From NCBI RefSeq assembly GCF_000527135.1, contig NZ_AZUP01000001.1, forward strand, positions 2,418,001-2,482,000: DNA of 64,000 nucleotides, read 5' to 3'. The notes beneath the pieces are model-generated. The model had not been told where the DNA came from. It searched no databases and was given only the letters and a program-made list of their open reading frames with translations. Both the position numbers and the translations under genes were made by a program. This DNA comes from Methyloversatilis discipulorum. GTDB taxonomy: Bacteria > Pseudomonadota > Gammaproteobacteria > Burkholderiales > Rhodocyclaceae. Of the stretch, positions 38,716 to 51,900 are shown piece after piece (the first letter of the stretch is position 1; each line of letters starts with the position of its first letter).

Positions 38716-41700
38716 TCACTGCACGCGGGGCGCCGGACGCAGGAAGCGGCGTTCGAACTCGGCAGCGGTGAGCGGCTCGGCGTACAGATAGCCTTGGCAG
38801 GCGTCACAGCCGTGCGCGCGCAGCAGATCGCGCTGCCCCTCGGTTTCGACGCCCTCGGCCAGCACCGACATGCCCAACTTGTGACCGAGCGTGATGATGG
38901 TGTCGACCAGTTCGACCGCGCTGGCGTCGCCCGGCAGGTCGCAGATGAAACTGCGGTCTATCTTGAGCTTGTTGACCGGCAACCGCTTCAGGTAGGCGAG
39001 CGACGAGTAGCCAGTACCGAAATCGTCGATCGCCATGCGCAAGCCGAGCCGCTTGATCGCATCGAGGAAGTGACGCGCTTCGTCGCCCTGCTCCATCAGG
39101 CTGGATTCGGTCACTTCGAGTTCGAGCAGCGCGGCCGGAAAGCCGGTATCGCCGAGCAGCCGCTCGATGCGCCGTTCCAGCCCGCCGCGGCGGATTTCGG
39201 CAACCGACATGTTCACCGCCAGCGTGCCGAGCCGGTAACCGGCGTCGAGCCAGGCACGCCCCTGGCGGCAGGCCAGCTCGCGCACGCGCTCACCCAGCTG
39301 CACGATCAGTCCGTTGGCTTCCATGATCGGGATGAACTGCGACGGGCCGGCGTGTACGCTGGCCGCCGCGGACAGCCGCACCAGCACCTCGGCGCCGATC
39401 AGCGCGCCATCGGACAGATCGACCAGCGGCTGGAAGCGCAGCTCGAACTCATCGTTCTCCAGCGCGCGCCGCAGGCCCGTCTCCAGCGACAGCCGCCGCG
39501 TCGCCTCATCGGTGTAGGCGTCGGTGTAGAAGCGCAGCGTGTTGCGGCCGCTGCGCTTGGCTTGGTACATCGCGGCGTCGGCGTCGCGGATCAGGTCCTC
39601 GGCGCTGTTGCCGTTGTCCGGGTAGAGGCTGATGCCGATGCTCGCCTGCAGGTAGATGTCCTGACCGGAGGCCAGACGCACCGGTGCGCTCAGGTTGTCG
39701 AACACGCCCTGGGCAACCAGCGCCGCCTCGCCCGGCTGGTCGAGGTTTTCGAGCAGCAGCACGAATTCGTCGCTGCCCTGCCGGCCCAGCGTGTCCTGCC
39801 GGCGCAAACGCGCGCGCAGACGCTGCGCGACGGCAGCGAGCACCTCGTCGCCGGCGGCGTGGCCGAGGCCGTCGTTGATGGTCTTGAAGTTGTCCAGATC
39901 GAGGAACAGCACGGCCACGCGCGTGCCGCGCCGCGCCGCCAGATCGATCGCGTGCATCAGGCGCGACTGGATGAGCACGCGGTTGGGCAGGTCGGTCAGC
40001 GGGTCGTACTGCGACAGGTGGTGCAGCATTTCCTCGGTGCGCCGCGCCTGCGTGATGTCGGTGAGCACGCTGACGCGGTGGGTCGCCCGGCCGTCGTCGT
40101 CGCGCACGGTGGCGCACGACAGCCAGCCCGACCACGCCTCGCCGTTGCGCCGCCGCGCCGCCACCTCGCCCTGCCAGAAGCCGCCGCCGCGCAGGGCGCG
40201 GTCGATGTCGGCATACAGCCCCTCGGCGCCCTCGACATCGAGCAGCGACATCAGCGTGCATCCTTCGGTGGCAGCCGGATCGAGGCCGTTCAGTTCGCAG
40301 AAGGCCTCGTTCACGGTGACCACGACGCCGTCGAGATCGGTCACGACGACGCCGTCGCGCGTGCTGCGCAGCGCCGCCGCCAGCAGGCGCGCCGACTGTT
40401 CGGCGCGCGCGCGGTCGCGGTCGTCGCGCAGGCGACGCACGGCGAAGGACAGATCCATCATCACCTCGTCGAGCAGACGGGCCTCATCCTCGTCATCCGG
40501 GTCGACTTCGCGTGCGATCAGGCCGAGCACGGCAACCACCCGGTCGTCGAGCCGGATCGGCATGCCCACATAGCCCGTGCAACCGGCGGCCCGCGCGGCC
40601 GGCATCCACGCGTCGTCGCCGTCGAGCGTCGACAGACGGCACAGCTTGCCGCTGTGCATGACGGCGGCGGTGACGCTGCCGGCGTCGGTGGACGATGCGC
40701 TGACCAGCAGCGCGCGGTCGGCGACCGCGCTGCCGGCGCTGGCGCGCAGCGCCAGCGTGCCGCTGTCGTCGGTACGCATGATCCAGGCGAAGCGATAGGC
40801 GCCGAACTCGATGGCGACGCGACAGATGCGTTCGAACAGCTCGTCCTCGTCGGCCGACCAGACGATGGTCTGGTTCACCTGGCTGAGGAAGTTGTACAGC
40901 CGGCCCAGCGCCTGCACGTGCGCCTCGGCGCGGCGGCGCGCCGTCACGTCCCACGACACCCAGACGACGCGGTCGCTGCCGGGTACCGGCGACACCCGGG
41001 CATCGAACACCACCTGCCGGCCCGCCAGCTCGAGCGTGTACTCGTAGGACTGCGTGCGCTGCCGCGCCAGCGCCTGGCGGATCACCGCGAGGAAGCGGCT
41101 GCTCACGTCGGCCGGGAACACCTCCTCGACGGTGCGACCGACCAGGGTTTCCGCCGGCGACGCAAGCACGGCGCCGCCATTGCCAAAGGACTCGATGTAG
41201 CGACCGTGACGGTCGAGCATGAAGGCGACCTCGGGCAGGCTGTCGACGAAGGCACGCAGGCGCGACTCGCTGGCGAGCAGCGCATCGACCGCGGCATCGC
41301 GCCGCCGGTGCGCGACGTACAGATAGAACAGCACGAACAGGCCAAGTCCCGCCACCAGCGCCAGCGTCGCCGTGTCATGCTGACTCAGCAACCGGCGCTG
41401 CGCCGCCAGATGACGGAGCAATGCGTCCTCCAGCGCAACGGCGCGGCCATCGACCGCGCGCTGCGCCAGCAGCAGCGCACTGCCGCCCGCCTCGAACCCG
41501 TCGAGCTGGCGTTCCATGATGGCGCGCGCATCGGCCAGCGCCGCGACGTAGGCATCAGCCGCCGCGGCCACGTCGCCAGCGACCGGCGCCCGCGCCGAGA
41601 AGCCGGCGATGGCACCGCCGCCGCTGCGCAGGTCGCGCGCGGTGGTGAGGGCGCGGTCCAGATGGGCGATCACGCGGGTGCGCGGTACGGTCGTCACACC

Positions 41701-41901
41701 GGTCAGCAGGCGCTCGGTGTCGAGCTGCGCAAGCAGCGCATAACGACGCGACTGCGCCAGGTTGTCGCGCGCGGTCAGCGCCGCGGCGAGGCTGTCGTCC
41801 CAGCGCACGTGCGCATAGCTCATCAGGCCCATGCAGGCACACAGCAGCAGCGCGAGACCGAACACCGGCGGGCCGCCCGCCATTGCGCTGCGCCCGTTCA
41901 T
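38716..41901 (-). CDS. PAS/GAF/GGDEF/EAL c-di-GMP signalling protein
   Basis: A 1,061-residue inner-membrane protein: TM1 ~10-27, a periplasmic helical sensor, TM2 ~200-217, PAS (RLRAFVDSLPEVAFMLDRHG), GAF (LYNFLSQVNQTIVWSADEDE), PAS (LAAALRSTRDGVVVTDLDGV), GGDEF and EAL. The GGDEF signature is RQGSDEFVLLL (second Gly replaced by Ser) and the EAL signature is GAEVLVRL (EVL). EAL metal and substrate residues remain in DDFGTGYSSLAYLKRLPVNK and KIDRSFI, so phosphodiesterase activity is more likely than cyclase activity. Its ATG overlaps the stop of the periplasmic binding protein gene by four bases, suggesting that the binding protein feeds a signal to it. Confidence 0.93.
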   Translation of the reverse strand: MNGRSAMAGGPPVFGLALLLCACMGLMSYAHVRWDDSLAAALTARDNLAQSRRYALLAQLDTERLLTGVTTVPRTRVIAHLDRALTTARDLRSGGGAIAGFSARAPVAGDVAAAADAYVAALADARAIMERQLDGFEAGGSALLLAQRAVDGRAVALEDALLRHLAAQRRLLSQHDTATLALVAGLGLFVLFYLYVAHRRRDAAVDALLASESRLRAFVDSLPEVAFMLDRHGRYIESFGNGGAVLASPAETLVGRTVEEVFPADVSSRFLAVIRQALARQRTQSYEYTLELAGRQVVFDARVSPVPGSDRVVWVSWDVTARRRAEAHVQALGRLYNFLSQVNQTIVWSADEDELFERICRVAIEFGAYRFAWIMRTDDSGTLALRASAGSAVADRALLVSASSTDAGSVTAAVMHSGKLCRLSTLDGDDAWMPAARAAGCTGYVGMPIRLDDRVVAVLGLIAREVDPDDEDEARLLDEVMMDLSFAVRRLRDDRDRARAEQSARLLAAALRSTRDGVVVTDLDGVVVTVNEAFCELNGLDPAATEGCTLMSLLDVEGAEGLYADIDRALRGGGFWQGEVAARRRNGEAWSGWLSCATVRDDDGRATHRVSVLTDITQARRTEEMLHHLSQYDPLTDLPNRVLIQSRLMHAIDLAARRGTRVAVLFLDLDNFKTINDGLGHAAGDEVLAAVAQRLRARLRRQDTLGRQGSDEFVLLLENLDQPGEAALVAQGVFDNLSAPVRLASGQDIYLQASIGISLYPDNGNSAEDLIRDADAAMYQAKRSGRNTLRFYTDAYTDEATRRLSLETGLRRALENDEFELRFQPLVDLSDGALIGAEVLVRLSAAASVHAGPSQFIPIMEANGLIVQLGERVRELACRQGRAWLDAGYRLGTLAVNMSVAEIRRGGLERRIERLLGDTGFPAALLELEVTESSLMEQGDEARHFLDAIKRLGLRMAIDDFGTGYSSLAYLKRLPVNKLKIDRSFICDLPGDASAVELVDTIITLGHKLGMSVLAEGVETEGQRDLLRAHGCDACQGYLYAEPLTAAEFERRFLRPAPRVQ

Positions 41902-42734
41902 CGCTGTGCAGGCGCCGGCAGGTTGTCCGGACCGAAGCCGAAGGCGGCCACCAACGCGCGATGCTCGGGCGAACCGAGGTAGCCGGCCATCGCCTCGTCG
42001 ATGCGGCGCGCCATCGCCTCGTCCTGCGGACGCAGCGCGAAGGCGGGCCAACCTGCTTCGCCACGCCCTTCGCGCTGCGGCGGCCGGTAGGGCTGCGCCA
42101 GTTCGACACCGGTCAGGCCGGATACCGCGAGCATGTGGCGCAAAGACACGTCGGACAGCGCAAGCGCGTCGGCCCGGCCCTCGATTACCGCTACCGCCGC
42201 ACTGGTCGCGTCGCCGTGACGCTGTATGCGGGCAGGCGGCACGCCGGCACGCTTGGCCACCGTCAGTTCGACTGCGCCGTCGATGACGGCCAGCACGGCA
42301 TCCGGGTGCGCGGCGATGTCGTCGAGGCCGTGCAGGTCGAGCGGATTACCGGTACCCACCAGCAGCGCCGACGACACCTGCGCGGTCGGCCGGGTGAAGC
42401 GGGCGCGCTGGGCGCGCTCGGGCGTCACGAACAGGCCGCTGGCGACGATGTCGGCGCGTCCGACCTGCAGATCGTGCAGCAACTGGCCGAACTCGGTATG
42501 GATGAACTCGACCTCGCCGAGGCCGGCCCGTTTGGCCAGCACGCGCAGCATTTCCGGCGCCTCGCCGGTAACGCGGCCGCGCGCGTCGATGTAGGCAAAC
42601 GGTGGCTCGATCGAATACAGCGCACGCAAGGTCGGCGCAGCGCCCGATCGCGCCGGATCGTCGTAGATGATCCGGCCGAGCACCAACGCGACGAGGGCAA
42701 CGATGAATCCGGCAAGCAGGTAGGGGGTGCGCAT
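41898..42734 (-). CDS. Periplasmic solute-binding protein (SBP_bac_3 family)
   Basis: A 278-residue protein with an N-terminal signal anchor (MRTPYLLAGFIVALVALVLG) and a bacterial extracellular solute-binding protein family 3 fold: LRALYSIEPPFAYIDARGRV, GEAPEMLRVLAKRAGLGEVE, VGRADIVASGLFVTPERAQR and the hinge ADALALSDVSLRHML. These usually bind polar amino acids or similar. No ABC permease or ATPase is next to it; instead it is translationally coupled to a GGDEF/EAL protein, which points to a sensing rather than transport role (inference). Confidence 0.9.
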   Translation of the reverse strand: MRTPYLLAGFIVALVALVLGRIIYDDPARSGAAPTLRALYSIEPPFAYIDARGRVTGEAPEMLRVLAKRAGLGEVEFIHTEFGQLLHDLQVGRADIVASGLFVTPERAQRARFTRPTAQVSSALLVGTGNPLDLHGLDDIAAHPDAVLAVIDGAVELTVAKRAGVPPARIQRHGDATSAAVAVIEGRADALALSDVSLRHMLAVSGLTGVELAQPYRPPQREGRGEAGWPAFALRPQDEAMARRIDEAMAGYLGSPEHRALVAAFGFGPDNLPAPAQR

Positions 42735-42765
42735 GACGGGTTGCTGACGAGGTCAGCCTTGCATT

Positions 42766-43347
42766 CTAGCGTCGCGTCATGACCCGTCCATGCAGGGCAG
42801 CACGAACGGCATCGATCACCGCCTTTTCGTAGCGACCGCCGCGCAGCCGGTCGCTCAGTTCGATCTGCACGCCGCGCCCCTGCCGCCCGCGGTTGCACAG
42901 ATTGCGCGGGTCAAGGCCGGCGTAGCGATGGCCGCTGGTCTGCGCGAGCACGCCGCGTGCGTACAGACGATCAGCCATGGCGCAGACGAGCGCACGATCG
43001 CGGCCGCCGAGCAGCGCCCGCTCGCCGGTATCGGCCACGCCATGCACCGCCAGCACCGCGTCGCAGTCGGCGATCAGCGCCAGGGCGCGCGGCTCGTCGA
43101 AGCGGGTGCTGGTAATGTGCAGCGTTTCGAAGTTCATGGTCGGCAACGCGCCTTCGAACAGGTAAAGATCGAAGTCGTCGCCGGCGATCGCGCGCGCCAC
43201 TTCCGAGGTGCCGCGCTCGATGCGCCCGCCATGCGGCGCGACGATGGCGACCCCGCTGCCGCGTCGCTCGACGGTGACGTGGTAGTCGATGCCCTCGCGA
43301 TGCGCGGACGACAGTTCGGCATAGCTGCGATGGCGGTCGCGGTGCAC
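42766..43347 (-). CDS. Poly-gamma-glutamate hydrolase (PghP/YjqB-like) family protein
   Basis: A 193-residue protein with the PF05908-type features: YAELSSAHREGIDYHVTVER, a zinc-binding region APHGGRIERGTSEVARAIAG, FEGALPTMNFETLHITSTRF, then a VLAVHGVADTGERALLGGRD turn and LDPRNLCNRGRQGRGVQIEL. Members hydrolyse gamma-polyglutamate and are often of phage origin, but chromosomal homologues of unknown role are frequent. No other PGA gene is nearby. Same strand and close spacing with the Sel1 gene suggest co-transcription. Confidence 0.85.
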   Translation of the reverse strand: MHRDRHRSYAELSSAHREGIDYHVTVERRGSGVAIVAPHGGRIERGTSEVARAIAGDDFDLYLFEGALPTMNFETLHITSTRFDEPRALALIADCDAVLAVHGVADTGERALLGGRDRALVCAMADRLYARGVLAQTSGHRYAGLDPRNLCNRGRQGRGVQIELSDRLRGGRYEKAVIDAVRAALHGRVMTRR

Positions 43348-43352
43348 GGCGC

Positions 43353-44249
43353 TCAGGGCTTGCCGGACAGGAACAGCTTCTCGATGCGCGCCATGCCCGG
43401 GTGATCGCGTCCGGAACGGCGCAGTTCGGCGAAGTCTTCGCGCAGGATGCGGCGGAATTCGTCGGTGCCACGCAGGGTCATGTTGGCGGCGTACACCTCG
43501 CGCGCATTGCCGATCTGTCCGTTCAGCAACAGCGCGTGCGCGTGATTGATCTGCGCTGCCTTGAATTCCGGCGCGTCGTTCGGCACCTTGGTCGCCGCCT
43601 GCAGCACCTCGTCGTAACGGCCGAGGTTGAGGCAGGCCCAGGACCAGGCGACCCAGACCGAATTGTCCTTGTAGCCGGCCTGCATCGCCTTCTCCAGCCA
43701 GCGTGCCGATTCGGCGTAGTCGGTCTGGGCGCCGCCGCCGCTGTAGATCGCCGCCAGATGGACATAGGCCGGCGCGTAATTCTTGTCCGCCGCGCGCCTC
43801 ACCCAGGCCAGCGCCAGTTCCGGCGCCAGCGGGTCGGCGGTGTCGGCTTCGATCATCTTGGCCAGCAGCAACATGCCTTCCGGGTCACCGCCTTCGGCCG
43901 CCAGCGTGTACCAGCGGCGTGCCTCGGCCGCATTGCGCTCGACGCCGATGCCGCTGGCGCGGATCTGTCCGGCGACGACCTGGCCACGCGCCAGCCCGGC
44001 CTCGGCCGACAACAGCGCCCAGCGCGCCGATTCGGTGTCGTTCTTGTCGAGGCAGGTGCCGAAGAAATGCCAGTCGGACATCTGCAGCATCGCTTCCGGC
44101 TCGCCCTTCTCGGCGGCGCCGCGCGCCTCCGCCAGCGCCGTATCGCAGTCGCCGCGCAGGTGGGCGGTGCGCCACTGTTCCGACGCCGCAGCTGTACTGG
44201 CTGCCGACAGCAGCGCTGCGAAACAGAAAAGACGGAAGCGCGCGCTCAT
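43353..44249 (-). CDS. Secreted Sel1-like/TPR repeat protein
   Basis: A 298-residue exported protein: signal peptide (MSARFRLFCFAALLSAASTA, then AASEQ), followed by several Sel1-type repeats such as GIGVERNAAEARRWYTLAAE and ADPLAPELALAWVRRAADKN, and a C-terminal helical part. Sel1 repeats form scaffolds for protein contacts; the partner is unknown. The start at the ATG is preferred over an upstream TTG two codons away. It sits seven bases downstream of uvrD and may share its transcript. Confidence 0.87.
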   Translation of the reverse strand: MSARFRLFCFAALLSAASTAAASEQWRTAHLRGDCDTALAEARGAAEKGEPEAMLQMSDWHFFGTCLDKNDTESARWALLSAEAGLARGQVVAGQIRASGIGVERNAAEARRWYTLAAEGGDPEGMLLLAKMIEADTADPLAPELALAWVRRAADKNYAPAYVHLAAIYSGGGAQTDYAESARWLEKAMQAGYKDNSVWVAWSWACLNLGRYDEVLQAATKVPNDAPEFKAAQINHAHALLLNGQIGNAREVYAANMTLRGTDEFRRILREDFAELRRSGRDHPGMARIEKLFLSGKP

Positions 44250-44255
44250 GAGCAA

Positions 44256-46481
44256 TCAGGCCGGCGACAGCTTGGCCACTGCGAGCGCCAGCCACTTGAC
44301 GCCCGACGCACCGAAATTGACCTGTACCCGGGCATCCGAACCCGAGCCTTCGGCATTGACGATGACGCCGGCGCCGAACTTGGCGTGGCTCACCTGCTGG
44401 CCGACGCGGAAGCCGCTGTCATTGACCGCCGTCGTCCGGCGACCGCTGCCGAAGCTGCGCGGATTGCTGCTCGCCGGTACCGACGGTACGGCGCTGCTGC
44501 CGAAGCCGCCGTAGCCGCGCGCGCTCGCCGGTGGCGTGAGCCACTTCAGCAGTTCGGCCGGAATTTCGTCGAAGAAGCGGCTGCGCAGGTTGTAGCGGGT
44601 CTGGCCGTGCAGCATGCGCGACTGCGCGAACGACAGATAGAGCCGCTTGCGGGCACGGGTGATGGCGACGTACATGAGCCGCCGCTCCTCTTCCAGACCG
44701 TCGCGCTCCAGCACCGAGTTCTCGTGCGGGAACAGGCCTTCTTCGAGGCCACCGATGAACACCACGTCGAACTCCAGCCCCTTGGCCGAATGCACGGTCA
44801 TCAGCTGCACCGCCGCTTGGCCGGCGTCGGCCTGGTGTTCGCCCGCTTCGAGCGAAGCGTGCGACAGGAAGGCGGACAGCGGATCGGGCGGCGCCGCCTC
44901 GTCCTCGGCCGCAACCTGGGCGTAGCCTTCTTCGGAAATGAAGTTGGCGGCCGCGTTGATGATTTCATCGAGGTTGGCAACGCGCTCCTGGCCTTCCTTC
45001 TCGGTCAGGTAGTGCGCGCGCAGGCCGGACAGTTCGAGTACCTGCTCGACCATTTCCGGCAGCTTCAGCCCCTCGCAGGCGAAGCGCAGCTGGTCGACCA
45101 GCTTGACGAAGGCGCCGACCGACTGCGCCGCCTTGCCGGTCAGGAAATTCAGCGCGCCATACAAGCTGGTGGAATGCGCCTGCGCGGCGTCCTGCAACTG
45201 TTCCAGCGAACGGGCACCGATGCCGCGGGTCGGGAAGTTCACCACGCGAGTGAACGCGGTGTCGTCGTGCGGATTGGCGATCAGCCGCATATAGGCCAGC
45301 GCGTGCTTCACCTCCTGCCGTTCGAAGAAGCGCAGGCCTCCGTAGACACGGTAGGGAATGCCGGCCGAGAACAGCGCGTGTTCGAGCACGCGCGACTGGG
45401 CGTTGCTGCGGTAGAGCAGCGCGATGTCGTCGCGCGCGGTGCCGTCGTGGATCAGCGCGCGGATTTCCTCGACCACCCAGCGCGCTTCCTCGATGTCGTT
45501 GAAAGCCTCATAGACGCGCAGCGGCTCGCCGTGACCGGCTTCGGTCCACAGGTTCTTTCCGAGCCGGCCACTGTTGTGCTTGATCACCGCGTTGGCGGCA
45601 TCGAGGATGTTGCCGTGCGAGCGGTAGTTCTGTTCCAGCCGGATGACGTTGTCGACATGGAACTCGCGCTCGAAGTCGCGCATATTGCCGACCTCGGCGC
45701 CGCGGAAGCGGTAGATGCTCTGGTCGTCGTCGCCGACCGCCATCACGGCCGCCTGGCCTTCGGTGCCCAGGCCCGCCAGCAGCTTGAGCCAGCGGTACTG
45801 CAGCACATTGGTGTCCTGGAACTCGTCGACCAGGATGTGGCGGAAGCGGCGCTGGTAGTGCGCGCGTATCGGCTCGTTGCGTTGCAGGAGCTCGTGACAG
45901 CGCAGCAGCAGTTCGGCGAAATCGACCACGCCCTCGCGCTGACACTGCGCCTCGTAAGCCTGGTAGAGCTCGACCCGCTTGCGCGCGAAATCGTCGAAGG
46001 CCTCGACCTCGTGCGGGCGCAGGCCCTGCTCCTTGGCCGAGTTGATGAAATACATCAGGTCGCGCGCCGGGAATTTCTCGTCGTCGATGTTCAGCGCCTT
46101 CAGCATGCGCTTGATGGCCGACAGCTGGTCGGCCGAATCGAGGATCTGGAAGAGCTGCGGCAGCCCGGCTTCCTTCCAGTGCGCGCGCAGCATGCGGTTG
46201 CACAGACCGTGGAAGGTGCCTATCCACAGCCCGCGCGCATTCATCGGCAGCATCGCGGTCAGCCGCGCCAGCATTTCCTTGGCCGCCTTGTTGGTGAAGG
46301 TGACCGCGAGGATGCCGTGCGGCGACACCTGACCGGTGGAGATGAGCCAGGCCAGCCGGGTCGTGAGCACGCGCGTCTTGCCGGAACCGGCGCCGGCGAG
46401 GATGAGTGCGGACTGCGACGGCAGCGTGACGGCCTGGAACTGCTGTTCGTTCAGGCCGGACAGGAGAGGATTGGTGGTCAT
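44256..46481 (-). CDS. uvrD: UvrD/PcrA-type ATP-dependent DNA helicase II
   Basis: A 741-residue SF1A helicase with all motifs: Walker A ALILAGAGSGKTRVLTTR, Ia AVTFTNKAAKEM, DEFQDTN (Walker B), VGDDDQSIYRFRGAEV, LEQNYRSHGNILDAANAVIK, VQLMTVHSAKGLEFDVVFIG and VAITRARKRLYLSFAQSRM. It unwinds DNA in nucleotide excision and mismatch repair. The C-terminal ~60 residues form a Tudor-like domain (FRVGQQVSHAKFGAGVIVNA) as in UvrD/PcrA. It is head-to-head with mscS, and the two starts are separated by about 120 bp. Confidence 0.96.
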   Translation of the reverse strand: MTTNPLLSGLNEQQFQAVTLPSQSALILAGAGSGKTRVLTTRLAWLISTGQVSPHGILAVTFTNKAAKEMLARLTAMLPMNARGLWIGTFHGLCNRMLRAHWKEAGLPQLFQILDSADQLSAIKRMLKALNIDDEKFPARDLMYFINSAKEQGLRPHEVEAFDDFARKRVELYQAYEAQCQREGVVDFAELLLRCHELLQRNEPIRAHYQRRFRHILVDEFQDTNVLQYRWLKLLAGLGTEGQAAVMAVGDDDQSIYRFRGAEVGNMRDFEREFHVDNVIRLEQNYRSHGNILDAANAVIKHNSGRLGKNLWTEAGHGEPLRVYEAFNDIEEARWVVEEIRALIHDGTARDDIALLYRSNAQSRVLEHALFSAGIPYRVYGGLRFFERQEVKHALAYMRLIANPHDDTAFTRVVNFPTRGIGARSLEQLQDAAQAHSTSLYGALNFLTGKAAQSVGAFVKLVDQLRFACEGLKLPEMVEQVLELSGLRAHYLTEKEGQERVANLDEIINAAANFISEEGYAQVAAEDEAAPPDPLSAFLSHASLEAGEHQADAGQAAVQLMTVHSAKGLEFDVVFIGGLEEGLFPHENSVLERDGLEEERRLMYVAITRARKRLYLSFAQSRMLHGQTRYNLRSRFFDEIPAELLKWLTPPASARGYGGFGSSAVPSVPASSNPRSFGSGRRTTAVNDSGFRVGQQVSHAKFGAGVIVNAEGSGSDARVQVNFGASGVKWLALAVAKLSPA

Positions 46482-46602
46482 GGGCGGATTCTACCGGCCG
46501 AAGGTCGGCACGGCGCCTGTAGTCCTTGTCCGACAGAGCGGAACCCGACCGGTCTGCGCCGGTCGGGCTTGTGCCACTTGAATCAACAGGGAGACCACAA
46601 CA

Positions 46603-50261
<3,659 letters not shown>

Positions 50262-50275
50262 AGCAGGAGATGCCC

Positions 50276-50794
50276 GTGAGCGCCCCCGCCAACCCGTCCC
50301 GCCGCAGCCTGCTGCTGGCCGTCGCCGCCGCGCTGCCGCTGGCCGCCTGCGGTTTCCACCTGCGCGGCGTGCGCGATCTGCCTTTCCAGACGCTGTACAT
50401 CAACGGCAGCCGCAGCAACACGGAGCTGACCACGCAGATCCGCCGCGCGATACAGACACAGAGTTCGACCCAGGTGGCGGACGAACCGTCAGCCGCCGAC
50501 GCGATCGTCGACATCACCGAGAACAAGGTCGAAAAAGTCATCCTGAGCCTGAACTCGGCCGGCCGCGTGCGTGAATATCAACTGCGCCAGCGCTTCTCGT
50601 TCCGCGTGCGCGATCGCAACAATGTCGAGATCGCGCCGGTGTCGTCGATCGAACTGCGCCGCGACCTGACCTACAGCGATACCGAAATGCTGGCCAAGCA
50701 GCAGGAAGAACAGGTGCTGTACGACGAAATGCAGTCCGACCTGATCCAGCAACTGCTGCGCCGCCTGCAGGCGATCAAGCGCAAACCCGCCTGA
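50276..50794 (+). CDS. lptE: LPS-assembly lipoprotein LptE
   Basis: A 172-residue outer-membrane lipoprotein. The start is taken at the GTG at 50276, six bases after AGGAG; an ATG at 50270 overlaps that ribosome-binding site. The signal RRSLLLAVAAALPLAACGFH ends in a lipobox LAAC, followed by GFHLRGVRDLPFQTLYINGS, characteristic of LptE. It plugs and assists assembly of LptD, the LPS translocon of the outer membrane. Located between leuS and holA as in most beta- and gammaproteobacteria. Confidence 0.95.
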   Translation: MSAPANPSRRSLLLAVAAALPLAACGFHLRGVRDLPFQTLYINGSRSNTELTTQIRRAIQTQSSTQVADEPSAADAIVDITENKVEKVILSLNSAGRVREYQLRQRFSFRVRDRNNVEIAPVSSIELRRDLTYSDTEMLAKQQEEQVLYDEMQSDLIQQLLRRLQAIKRKPA

Positions 50795-50799
50795 GCGCG

Positions 50800-51804
50800 A
50801 TGCAGCTGCGCGCCGAACAGCTCGACGCCCACCTGAAGGGCACGCTCGCGCCGCTCTACGTGCTGCACGGCGACGAGCCGCTGCTGGTGATCGAGGCGGC
50901 GGACGCCATCCGCGCCGCCGCCCGCGCGCGCGGTTTCAGCGAGCGCGAGGTGCTGGTGGTGACGCAGTACTTCAAGTGGTCTGCGCTGGCCGAAGCGGCC
51001 GGCAATATGTCGCTGTTCGGCGGCGACAAGCTGATCGACCTGCGCATTCCGACCGGCAAGCCGGGGCGCGAAGGCAGCGACGCACTGGCCCGCTACGCCG
51101 CCAACCCGCCGGCCGGCACCATCACGCTGGTGACGCTGCCGCTGATGGACTGGAAGGCGAAGAAGAGCAGCTGGTTCGCCGCACTGATCGAATCCGGCAT
51201 GGAGCTGGAACTGAACGCCCCCGGACTGGCCCGCCTGCCAGCCTGGCTGGCCGGCCGTCTCGCCCGTCAGCAGCAGAGCGCGACACCGGAAGCGCTGGAG
51301 TTCATGGCCGGCCACGTCGAAGGCAATCTGCTGGCGGCCAATCAGGAAGTGATGAAGCTCGCGCTGCTGCATCCGCCGGGCGAACTGACGCTGGAGCAAG
51401 TGCGCAACGCGGTGATGGACGTCGCCCGTTACGACGTCGATGACCTGCGTCAGGCATTGCTCGCCGGCGACGCCGCGCGCGCCAGCCGCCTGCTCGACGG
51501 CCTGCGCGCCGAGGGCGTGGCCGCTCCACTGGTGCTGTGGATCATCGTCGCCGAACTGCGTGTGCTGGCGACCGCGCGTGCCGAAATGGATGCGGGCCGC
51601 AACGCCGACGACGCGCTGGCCGCGGCACGCATCTTCGGCGCCCGCCAGTCGCCGTACAAGCGGGCGCTGCAGCGCCTGTCCTCAGCCGCCACCCGCACCG
51701 CACTGATGCAGGCCGCGCGACTGGACCGCATGATCAAGGGCGTGGCGCGTGGCGACGTGTGGGACGAGTTCCTGCAGATCGCGCTGCGCCTGTGCGCACG
51801 CTGA
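50800..51804 (+). CDS. holA: DNA polymerase III subunit delta
   Basis: A 334-residue clamp-loader subunit. The N-terminal AAA-like domain has LAPLYVLHGDEPLLVIEAAD, and the middle has GNMSLFGGDKLIDLRIPTGK; the collar region contains LLDGLRAEGVAAPLVLWIIV and ends in SPYKRALQRLSSAATRTALM. HolA opens the beta clamp ring during loading. Starts five bases after lptE. Confidence 0.96.
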   Translation: MQLRAEQLDAHLKGTLAPLYVLHGDEPLLVIEAADAIRAAARARGFSEREVLVVTQYFKWSALAEAAGNMSLFGGDKLIDLRIPTGKPGREGSDALARYAANPPAGTITLVTLPLMDWKAKKSSWFAALIESGMELELNAPGLARLPAWLAGRLARQQQSATPEALEFMAGHVEGNLLAANQEVMKLALLHPPGELTLEQVRNAVMDVARYDVDDLRQALLAGDAARASRLLDGLRAEGVAAPLVLWIIVAELRVLATARAEMDAGRNADDALAAARIFGARQSPYKRALQRLSSAATRTALMQAARLDRMIKGVARGDVWDEFLQIALRLCAR

Positions 51805-51900
51805 GCGTGGCCGACTGGCAAGTCGCCGCGCTTTCTGCTTTCATCCGTGTTTGGCCGCCGTTTCCATAAGGTGCGCGGCTCGGGCATTTCGGGAATCAAG

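Noticed and set aside
38710..41982. A 1,090-codon plus-strand open frame opposite the GGDEF/EAL gene
   Set aside because: Its translation is His/Arg/Gln-rich without any domain, and the minus strand carries clear PAS, GAF, GGDEF and EAL motifs. It is a GC-rich antisense shadow.
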